Source of the DNA: an uncultured Clostridia bacterium
GTDB lineage: Bacteria; Bacillota; Clostridia; Peptostreptococcales; Anaerovoracaceae
DNA: 5,367 bases
Direction of reading: 5' to 3'
NCBI GenBank assembly: GCA_934247125.1
Contig: CAKQIZ010000096.1
Coordinates: 1-5,367 of the forward strand
Under the pieces are notes generated by a model, which saw only the letters and a list, made by a program, of their open reading frames with translations, was not told the origin of the DNA and did not search any database. This document shows, piece after piece, positions 1 to 4,528 of the stretch. Within the stretch, counting starts at the first letter, position 1; every line of letters starts with the position of its first letter. Both the position numbers and the translations under genes were made by a program.

Positions 1-7
1 TAACCTG

Positions 8-28
8 ATGTCGATCTGCGATCGACAT
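8..28. promoter_or_regulatory. Perfect 8-bp inverted repeat upstream of the hydrolase RBS
   Basis: Bases 8-15 (ATGTCGAT) are exactly complementary to bases 21-28 (ATCGACAT) around a 5-nt loop, CTGCG. The hairpin ends 7 nt before the ribosome binding site of the hydrolase gene. No T-run follows it, so it is not a typical intrinsic terminator. It could be an operator for a dimeric repressor or a 5'-leader stem-loop affecting translation or mRNA stability. The window starts too close to it to see a promoter. Confidence 0.4.
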
Positions 29-35
29 ATATATG

Positions 36-45
36 AAAGGAGAGG
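36..45 (+). promoter_or_regulatory. Ribosome binding site fixing the hydrolase start at 51
   Basis: AAAGGAGAGG lies 5 nt before the ATG at 51, an ideal Shine-Dalgarno position. An in-frame ATG at 33 lies directly before this motif and would place it inside the coding sequence. No Shine-Dalgarno motif precedes position 33, so 51 is the preferred start. Confidence 0.8.
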
Positions 46-50
46 CGGTA

Positions 51-1145
51 ATGGAAAAATCAAAAATTTTACCACTGGCGGCAGCGGGGCTGGGCGCTGC
101 AGCGGGAGCGCTGTCAGGACTTTACTTCAGGAGATTCAAATCACTTGCGACTATCAGGCAGCTGACTTTTTACAAAGACTACAATCTGTATCGTATGGAC
201 GTCAGGCACAGATACAGTATAGATAACATCATAAAACATGACATAGAAGATGATCAGTCGTTCATAGACGCAGTGATCAGAGAATCCATGCCGGGACTGC
301 CGGTAAAAATGAAAGCGCCGGACTTCGGATGCAGTGCGTTTTGCATGAAAGACATGGCAGAGCATACACTGATGGGGCGCAATTACGATTTCAAGAACGA
401 CACCTCCGCATTACTGGTACACTGTGCGCCGAAAGGCGGATACCGTTCAGTCGCATTTGCAGCACTCGACAATGTTTCGGCAAACGAAGCCGACCGCAGC
501 ATCAGAACCAGGATCGCATGCCTGACCGCACCGTTCATATGCCTTGACGGCATGAATGAAAAGGGCGTTTCGATAGCGGTGCTGACCCTTGACAGCGAGC
601 CGACACGACAGCAGACAGGCAGGCCTGTGATCGCAACGACCCTGCTGATAAGACTCGTGCTCGACAGAGCTGCGACTACAGAAGAAGCTGTGCAGCTGAT
701 AAGAGGCTATGATATGTTCGCTACAAGCGGACGAGATTACCATTTTTATATAACCGATGCATCGGGCGACAGCCGTGTAGTGGAATACGACTGCGACAGC
801 CCTTACAGAGAGCTGACAGTAACACCTGTGAGGACAGTTACTAATTTTTACGAAATGTACAGGAAGCACGTGCAGCCGAATCAGAAAAACGGCAGTTACG
901 GACACGGCAGAGAGCGTCATGACATTATCGAGGAGATCCTTGATGAGAATAAAGAAACTCCGACGGCTTCGGTCGCGTGGAAAGCGCTCAAGGCGGCTTC
1001 GCAGGAGCCGCGGGCGGATGACGTGACCAGCAATACGCAGTGGTCGATCCTTTACAACAACACGGATCTCACAGCCGAGATAGCGATAAGGAGAGACTGG
1101 GATACGATCACGAAATATTATCTCAGCACCAACAGGATCGGCTAG
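51..1145 (+). CDS. Linear amide C-N hydrolase (choloylglycine hydrolase / penicillin acylase-type Ntn hydrolase)
   Basis: A 364-residue protein of the Ntn-hydrolase superfamily that cleaves linear amide bonds (conjugated bile salts, penicillin V, N-acyl amides and related substrates are known for relatives). The candidate nucleophile is Cys94 in GCSAF. Arg110 and Asp113 (motif GRNYDF) lie 16 and 19 residues later, the same spacing as Cys2, Arg18 and Asp21 in bile salt hydrolases. DGMNEKG (167-172 region, Asn169) matches the conserved Asn segment. HFYITDASGDSRVVEY (231-246) and QWSILYN (330-336) match later family blocks. Unlike bile salt hydrolases, Cys94 is internal, so autocleavage at Gly93-Cys94 would be required, as in isopenicillin N acyltransferase. 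Residues 6-25 are hydrophobic and Ala/Gly/Leu-rich, flanked by KSK and RRFK, so this is a signal anchor or signal peptide of uncertain topology. It is the first gene of a same-strand block. The family call is firm; the substrate is unknown. Confidence 0.82.
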   Translation: MEKSKILPLAAAGLGAAAGALSGLYFRRFKSLATIRQLTFYKDYNLYRMDVRHRYSIDNIIKHDIEDDQSFIDAVIRESMPGLPVKMKAPDFGCSAFCMKDMAEHTLMGRNYDFKNDTSALLVHCAPKGGYRSVAFAALDNVSANEADRSIRTRIACLTAPFICLDGMNEKGVSIAVLTLDSEPTRQQTGRPVIATTLLIRLVLDRAATTEEAVQLIRGYDMFATSGRDYHFYITDASGDSRVVEYDCDSPYRELTVTPVRTVTNFYEMYRKHVQPNQKNGSYGHGRERHDIIEEILDENKETPTASVAWKALKAASQEPRADDVTSNTQWSILYNNTDLTAEIAIRRDWDTITKYYLSTNRIG

Positions 1146-1156
1146 CGCAAAGAGCG

Positions 1157-1187
1157 GGCATCTGCAGGGTGAAGACAAGGCATCTGC
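1157..1187. repeat. Short direct repeat GGCATCTGC, 22 nt apart
   Basis: GGCATCTGC occurs at 1157-1165 and 1179-1187 in the 94-bp gap between the hydrolase and the first small gene, each followed within a few bases by AGGG. The 22-nt period is about two helical turns, which would suit a protein binding the same DNA face twice. It may equally be chance or a remnant of a local duplication. Confidence 0.3.
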
Positions 1188-1239
1188 GCAGGGATTCGAA
1201 TGTGCGGAGACACACGAAAACGCATAGAGAGGAAAGTAT

Positions 1240-1506
1240 ATGACATTTTACGACAGAAAGCTGGTCAGGATGGCAGCAGTCACTCCCAAAGGAGATGATG
1301 TAAAGCTGCAGCTTCCGGTGGCAGCTGTGAAACGACTGATAGATCAGGCGGGAAAGCTGCCGCTGCCGGACGATATGATCCGGGGAATAGACACGGCCGA
1401 GGTTATGGAAATCATCAGGACATGTTTTGAAGCCGAGACTGAAGGCGAGCTCGTCAACGTGAGCGCATCTGACGGAGCGAAGCTCCGCGTATCGATAGGC
1501 GACTAG
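1240..1506 (+). CDS. Small hypothetical protein, 88 aa, paralog of the next gene
   Basis: I do not recognise a named family. The protein is soluble, with no signal peptide or membrane segment. The pattern suggests a strand (KLQLPV, residues 22-27), a helical region from about 28 to 66 with a short break near KLPLPDD, and two closing strands LVNVSA and KLRVSI around Asp78-Gly79. The downstream 87-residue protein has the same layout: a hydrophobic strand ending in a Pro, a helical centre, and strand-DG-strand at the C-terminus. The two are therefore probably diverged duplicates. A clear ribosome binding site, AGAGAGGAAAG (1226-1235), precedes the ATG. The stop is 25 bp before the next start, which implies cotranscription. 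Similar strand-helix-strand-DG modules occur in Firmicutes hypothetical proteins, but that comparison is from memory and gives no function. The reading frame is well supported; the role is unknown. Confidence 0.75.
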   Translation: MTFYDRKLVRMAAVTPKGDDVKLQLPVAAVKRLIDQAGKLPLPDDMIRGIDTAEVMEIIRTCFEAETEGELVNVSASDGAKLRVSIGD

Positions 1507-1531
1507 AAAAGGGAGCAGGGAAAAACGGGAT

Positions 1532-1795
1532 ATGAAAATAACGATAAAAACAAAAGACACTGATATTTCGATGCCTGTGCCGCTGGTTATGGCCGACATG
1601 GCGATCAGAACAGTTCCGGACAAGGTGTTCCGCAAGGCGGCCGAAAAGCTTGGCAGGCCGTACGACTGCCTGGTCAGCAGAGAAATGATATCGCTGATGT
1701 TTTCGGAATGCAGAGATGTTTTCAGAGGCTGCAAAGGCCTGGAAATACTGCATATCGAGGGGCATGACGGCACGTTTGTCTCGATAACTCTTTAA
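1532..1795 (+). CDS. Small hypothetical protein, 87 aa, paralog of the previous gene
   Basis: An unrecognised soluble protein. It begins with strand-like alternation (MKITIK, then DISMPVPL at residues 11-18), continues with a central helical region (about 19-65) and ends with EILHIEG-HDG-TFVSITL, where Asp79-Gly80 marks a turn between two strands. These elements align in order and position with the preceding gene (PV/P-containing strand, DG turn, terminal hydrophobic strand), although identity is low. The centre differs: this copy has a longer basic helix (KVFRKAAEKLGR) and three cysteines (46, 60, 67). The Shine-Dalgarno signal is weaker than for its neighbours: AGGG at 1517-1520 is about 11 nt upstream. 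Translation may therefore depend partly on ribosomes leaving the upstream gene 25 bp away. Function unknown. Confidence 0.72.
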   Translation: MKITIKTKDTDISMPVPLVMADMAIRTVPDKVFRKAAEKLGRPYDCLVSREMISLMFSECRDVFRGCKGLEILHIEGHDGTFVSITL

Positions 1796-1877
1796 AGTTT
1801 TATGACAAAGCTGTTTGACATCATGCGGTTTCGTACAGGAGCGGCGGCAGGACAGGCAGAGGAAGGAACAGTGATAT

Positions 1878-2936
1878 ATGAGATCAGTAAAATTCAGCAG
1901 GATAGCGGCGCTTGCCGTGAGTCTTGTGCTGGCAGCGGCAAGTCTGTGTGCCTGCACATCAGATGCAGACGGCGGTTCCGGGGTGCTCTCGGCAGATGGA
2001 GAGCTTACAGTGCATTTTCTCGATGTAGGGCAGGCGGATTCGACGCTGCTCGTCTCGGACGGAGAGGCGATGCTCATCGATGCGGGCAACAGGGACGATG
2101 CGGCGTTCATAACCGGATATCTTGCAGATCAGGGAATAGATCACCTGAAATACATAGTTTTCACACATCCGCATGAGGATCACATAGGATCCGGCGAAGC
2201 AGTGATCGCAGCGGCAGACGTCGACAGGATATTCATGATGGACGGATATGAGGAAGGCATAGGCGGCTATCTGAAACGTGCGATAGACGAACAGGGGATC
2301 GAGACAACGGCGCCGGCTCCGGGAGACACTGCGCAGCTCGGCGAGTGCCGTATAGATTTTCTCGGGCCCGTGAGCGAACACGATGATGCGAACGATGATT
2401 CGATATGCCTCAAAGTCACGCACGGAGACACGCGAATAATGTTTACGGGTGATGCCGGGTCGTCTTCCGAGCGAGAGCTCATAGAAAGCGGCGCAGATCT
2501 CGAGGCGGATATACTGCAGGCGGCTCATCACGGCAGCCGCACATCGAACAGCTACTATTTCCTGCGAGAGGTGAATCCGAGATATGTGGTGATATCATGT
2601 GGAAAGGACAACATGTACGGTCATCCGCACGAAGAGGCGCTGAGCAGGTTCAATGACCTTGGAGCAGAGGTCTTCAGGACGGATGAACAGGGAACTGTGA
2701 TAGCGACCGATGACGGCAGTCGTATAACATTCAACTGCGAGGGAAAGAAGTCAGACAGGGCATATACCGATGACCAGCAGGAAGCGAGCTACATAGGAAA
2801 TGCGAATTCGAAAAAGTATCACCTGCCGAGCTGCAGCGGACTGCCCGATGAAAAGAACAGAGTATACTTCATGAGTGTGGACGCCGCAGAAAGCGCCGGC
2901 TATGAGCCTTGCGGCAGATGTCATCCTGACAGATAG
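1878..2936 (+). CDS. ComEC-like metallo-beta-lactamase-fold lipoprotein with C-terminal Ada-like metal-binding module
   Basis: A 352-residue exported hydrolase. Residues 1-25 form a lipoprotein signal peptide: basic MRSVKFSR, hydrophobic core, then LCAC with Cys26 as the likely lipidated residue. The MBL domain shows FLDVGQADS (47-55), LIDAG (66-70), the HxHxDH metal motif at H97-P-H99-E-D101-H102, TGDAG (190-194, Asp192), AAHHGS (215-220) and YGHPH (247-251). This order is that of the ComEC/Rec2 hydrolase domain found as a separate protein in many Firmicutes. Relatives act on phosphodiesters, so a surface nuclease or phosphodiesterase is plausible but unproven. After a linker, residues 305-350 (YIGN, H315, C319, then CGRCHP with C345 and C348) resemble the zinc-binding segment of Ada. 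The start follows AGAGGAAGGA (1858-1867). It lacks the ComEC membrane channel, so it is not itself the DNA transporter. It is the last gene before the terminator. Confidence 0.85.
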   Translation: MRSVKFSRIAALAVSLVLAAASLCACTSDADGGSGVLSADGELTVHFLDVGQADSTLLVSDGEAMLIDAGNRDDAAFITGYLADQGIDHLKYIVFTHPHEDHIGSGEAVIAAADVDRIFMMDGYEEGIGGYLKRAIDEQGIETTAPAPGDTAQLGECRIDFLGPVSEHDDANDDSICLKVTHGDTRIMFTGDAGSSSERELIESGADLEADILQAAHHGSRTSNSYYFLREVNPRYVVISCGKDNMYGHPHEEALSRFNDLGAEVFRTDEQGTVIATDDGSRITFNCEGKKSDRAYTDDQQEASYIGNANSKKYHLPSCSGLPDEKNRVYFMSVDAAESAGYEPCGRCHPDR

Positions 2937-2960
2937 CATATGTAAATAATGCAGGTATGC

Positions 2961-3015
2961 AAAAAGCTGCACATGGCTGGACACTACAGCGTGTCTGTCA
3001 TGGCAGCTTGTTTTT
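2961..3015. terminator. Bidirectional intrinsic terminator between convergent genes
   Basis: AAGCTGC (2964-2970) pairs perfectly with GCAGCTT (3003-3009). Inside it, CATGG and TGGACAC (2972-2984) pair with GTGTCTGTCATG (2991-3002), with two single-base bulges (2971, 2977) and a few G-T wobbles, leaving loop TACAGC. TTTTT follows on the + side (3011-3015) and AAAAA precedes it (2961-2965), giving a T-run for the opposite strand. It lies 24 bp after the MBL gene stop and 24 bp beyond the end of the leftward gene, so it can end both transcripts. Confidence 0.85.
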
Positions 3016-3038
3016 GTATATAGGATTTCAACTTGAGG

Positions 3039-4316
3039 CTATTCCTGCAGATCATTTATCAGTTCATCGACATCCTGATATGTGTTGGAATCTGTCGATG
3101 ACGGATTTACAGGTGACGGATCGTTCGATGTTCCGAAGATCAGGAAGAATATCACAGCGATGACTGCGATGGCAGCGACTACGATGCCGAACGTTATGAT
3201 GGATTTCTTCAGTTTTTTCTTCTTTGCAGCATCGGCCGGGTCAAGTTCTGATGCAGCGTCTGCGCTGCCTGTGAATACGATCGTATCCTCAGCGCCGGCA
3301 GTCTGTTCAGCTACAGCATCACCGGGGACTGATGATTCAGGTGCTTCTGCCGGTGTTTCAGCGGATCCATTCGGCAGTCCCTGTTCCTGAGTTTCTGACG
3401 GAACGGTCGCCCCGGAAATATCTGTGCCGGCCGCAGTCACAGGTGCTGTTTCGGTGTATATATCTGCCACAGTTTCTGTCGGCTGCTGATCTGATACGGC
3501 TGCGTTTACCGGCGGGATGTTTCCTGCCGGAGGTGTATTGCCTGCTTTCTGTGCAGCCCTTTCAGCCTTTGCACGTTCTTTTGCAGCTTTTTTTTCCGCT
3601 TTGAGTCTTTCCTTTTCAGCCTTTTTCTCCGCTTTAAGTCTTTCCTTTTCTGCTTTCTTTGCAGCCTTTGGATCGGCTGCTTCGGTGAAAGGTGTCTGCT
3701 CGGCAGACGGTGTCTGTGTGTTCGGGTACATGTCAGGCGCAAAAGTTTCTGTCTGGGAAGTTTCCTGATAGAAAGCTGCTGCCTGCGGTGTTTCTGCCGG
3801 CGTTTCCGGCGCTGCGTACTGCGTCATATGATCCACCGGCATCTCCGGCGCTGCGTAAGGAGCGGTGGTGTTTATCGGTGCTTCCGGTACAGCGTGCTGC
3901 GGCTGCGTGAAGTTTCTGGCCGGTGCCTGCTGTGGTGTGAAGGCTTCTGACGACGTCTGCGACTGTGCGGCAGCGTTATGTACGGGTGCATCTGCTGCAG
4001 GTGCAAAAGTCTGCGGAGCAGCTGCTGTGCCGGGGGCAGTGCGTTCTTCATGGTGTGCAGCGGCGCGATCATGCGCTCTGCGCTTTTCTTCCATGGCGCG
4101 TACCTGACCGAAGATGACCGACAGCGTTTTTGCATCTTTTTCCTCGTAAGGAACAGCTTTAACCTCACTGTCATAAATAAATGTATAGACGCGGTTGAGC
4201 TTGTCGTTTCTCACGTCTGACATATTTATATAAAAGTATTCCCTGCCGTTGAGCGTAACACTTTTTGTAGTAAATTGCGCTTTTTGCGCTCCTGATATTA
4301 TTTCTATAGTTTTCAT
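3039..4316 (-). CDS. Hypothetical single-pass membrane protein with Pro/Ala-rich linkers and Lys/Glu repeat helix
   Basis: A 425-residue protein that I cannot assign to a named family. The start at 4316 is chosen over an in-frame ATG at 4346 because GAGG (4325-4328) lies 8 nt before it, while nothing precedes 4346. Residues 1-75 look like a small folded domain (TIEIIS, EYFYINM, RVYTFIYDSEVKAVPYEEKD). Residues 80-215 are a low-complexity Ala/Pro/Thr/Gln linker with 13-residue PExP repeats. Residues 217-258 form a highly charged Lys/Glu/Arg/Ala helix of three 11-residue repeats. A second Ala/Thr/Glu/Pro linker spans 259-364. KKKKLKK (365-371) precedes one transmembrane helix (372-395), then a 30-residue Asn/Ser/Asp-rich tail. 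With no N-terminal signal and the basic cluster before the helix, an N-inside, C-outside topology is inferred, placing the long disordered part in the cytoplasm. It is divergent from the DivIVA-like gene. An envelope-linked scaffold is only a guess. Confidence 0.8.
   Translation of the reverse strand: MKTIEIISGAQKAQFTTKSVTLNGREYFYINMSDVRNDKLNRVYTFIYDSEVKAVPYEEKDAKTLSVIFGQVRAMEEKRRAHDRAAAHHEERTAPGTAAAPQTFAPAADAPVHNAAAQSQTSSEAFTPQQAPARNFTQPQHAVPEAPINTTAPYAAPEMPVDHMTQYAAPETPAETPQAAAFYQETSQTETFAPDMYPNTQTPSAEQTPFTEAADPKAAKKAEKERLKAEKKAEKERLKAEKKAAKERAKAERAAQKAGNTPPAGNIPPVNAAVSDQQPTETVADIYTETAPVTAAGTDISGATVPSETQEQGLPNGSAETPAEAPESSVPGDAVAEQTAGAEDTIVFTGSADAASELDPADAAKKKKLKKSIITFGIVVAAIAVIAVIFFLIFGTSNDPSPVNPSSTDSNTYQDVDELINDLQE
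3558..3656 (-). repeat. Three 33-nt tandem repeats encoding an 11-residue Lys/Glu helix
   Basis: Residues 221-231 and 232-242 of the leftward protein are identical (KAEKERLKAEK). Residues 243-253 are a variant (KAAKERAKAER). At DNA level this is three 33-bp units, with TTTAAGTCTTTCCTTTTC-like blocks on the + strand. An 11-residue period with alternating K and E suits a rigid, solvent-exposed single alpha-helix or a hendecad coiled coil. Copy number may vary between strains. Confidence 0.85.
3780..3896 (-). repeat. Three imperfect 39-nt repeats encoding a 13-residue PExP linker motif
   Basis: TCCGG recurs at 3805, 3844 and 3883, exactly 39 nt apart. The first two copies share TCCGGCGCTGCGTA. 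They encode PEAP, PEMP and PETP at residues 144-147, 157-160 and 170-173 of the leftward protein, two of them preceded by YAA. This suggests that the Pro-rich linker grew by in-frame duplication. Confidence 0.7.
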
Positions 4317-4324
4317 GTCATAAA

Positions 4325-4328
4325 CCTC
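4325..4328 (-). promoter_or_regulatory. Ribosome binding site fixing the leftward gene start at 4316
   Basis: Read on the minus strand, TTGAGG stands 8 nt before the ATG at 4316-4314. The upstream in-frame ATG at 4346-4344 is preceded by CCTATTTTTCA, which lacks any Shine-Dalgarno motif. The longer product would add ten residues not needed for the predicted domain. Confidence 0.7.
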
Positions 4329-4382
4329 AATTCTTTGTGTAAACATTGAAAAATAGGGTTTCTAATAAATCACATCAACATT

Positions 4383-4412
4383 ATGGTAACCTTTTTGAGC
4401 ACTAAAAGTCAA
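4383..4412 (-). promoter_or_regulatory. Candidate sigma-A promoter of the leftward membrane-protein gene
   Basis: On the minus strand, TTGACT (4412-4407) is a 5/6 match to the -35 box. After an 18-bp spacer comes TACCAT (4388-4383), a 4/6 match to the -10 box. Transcription would begin near 4375, giving a leader of about 60 nt. The -35 box is good, but the -10 is weak, so the exact -10 is uncertain. Confidence 0.45.
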
Positions 4413-4419
4413 TAAAAAA

Positions 4420-4434
4420 TGTGATAAAATTACA
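4420..4434. promoter_or_regulatory. Imperfect palindrome midway between divergent promoters
   Basis: TGTGATAAAATTACA has two 6-base arms that match at five of six positions around a central AAA. Its centre (4427) is the midpoint between the leftward -35 box (ending 4412) and the rightward -35 box (starting 4443). That placement suits a regulator controlling both genes. In such AT-rich DNA a palindrome of this quality can also arise by chance. Confidence 0.3.
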
Positions 4435-4442
4435 AATTAAGG

Positions 4443-4471
4443 AAGACAAAGCTGCACAATGATGTTATAAT
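4443..4471 (+). promoter_or_regulatory. Sigma-A promoter with extended -10 for the DivIVA-like gene
   Basis: A perfect TATAAT (4466-4471) is preceded by TGT (4463-4465), the extended -10 signature. Exactly 17 bp upstream of it is AAGACA (4443-4448), a 4/6 match to TTGACA. An A/T-rich stretch at 4411-4440 could act as an UP element. Transcription should start near 4478, giving a leader of about 50 nt before the ATG at 4529. Confidence 0.7.
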
Positions 4472-4528
4472 AAAAAATAATTGTTTATTCGCATTACTAA
4501 ATAATGAGAAGAAAAAGAGGTTATAGAT

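Noticed and set aside
33..50. Earlier in-frame ATG for the hydrolase
   Set aside because: It would put the strong AAAGGAGAGG ribosome binding site inside the coding sequence, and nothing suitable precedes position 33.
447..1178. 243-codon open frame on the minus strand
   Set aside because: It lies opposite the amide hydrolase, whose catalytic motifs are clear, and its translation shows no recognisable domain.
1191..1200. GATTCGAA resembling a tRNA T-loop
   Set aside because: The flanking bases do not form a T-stem, and no acceptor, D or anticodon arm can be built around it on either strand.
1815..1820. Perfect TTGACA before the MBL gene, a possible internal promoter
   Set aside because: No -10-like hexamer occurs at 15-19 bp spacing; the DNA there is GC-rich (GGAGCGGCGG).
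1802..2176. 124-codon + strand frame overlapping the MBL gene start
   Set aside because: It overlaps about 300 bp of a firmly identified gene in another frame, has no ribosome binding site, and reads as Arg/Gly/Cys-rich shadow sequence.
1123..2531. Three long minus-strand open frames opposite the small genes and the MBL gene
   Set aside because: They overlap each other and well-supported + strand genes, and their translations show low-complexity Ser/Arg/Cys-rich text without motifs.
3506..3742. 78-codon minus-strand frame rich in Lys/Arg
   Set aside because: It is the +1 shadow of the K/E repeat in the membrane-protein gene, with no start signal. It matters only as the frame reached if the A8 run slips.
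4344..4346. Upstream in-frame ATG for the leftward gene
   Set aside because: It has no Shine-Dalgarno motif, while the ATG at 4316 has GAGG at 8 nt.
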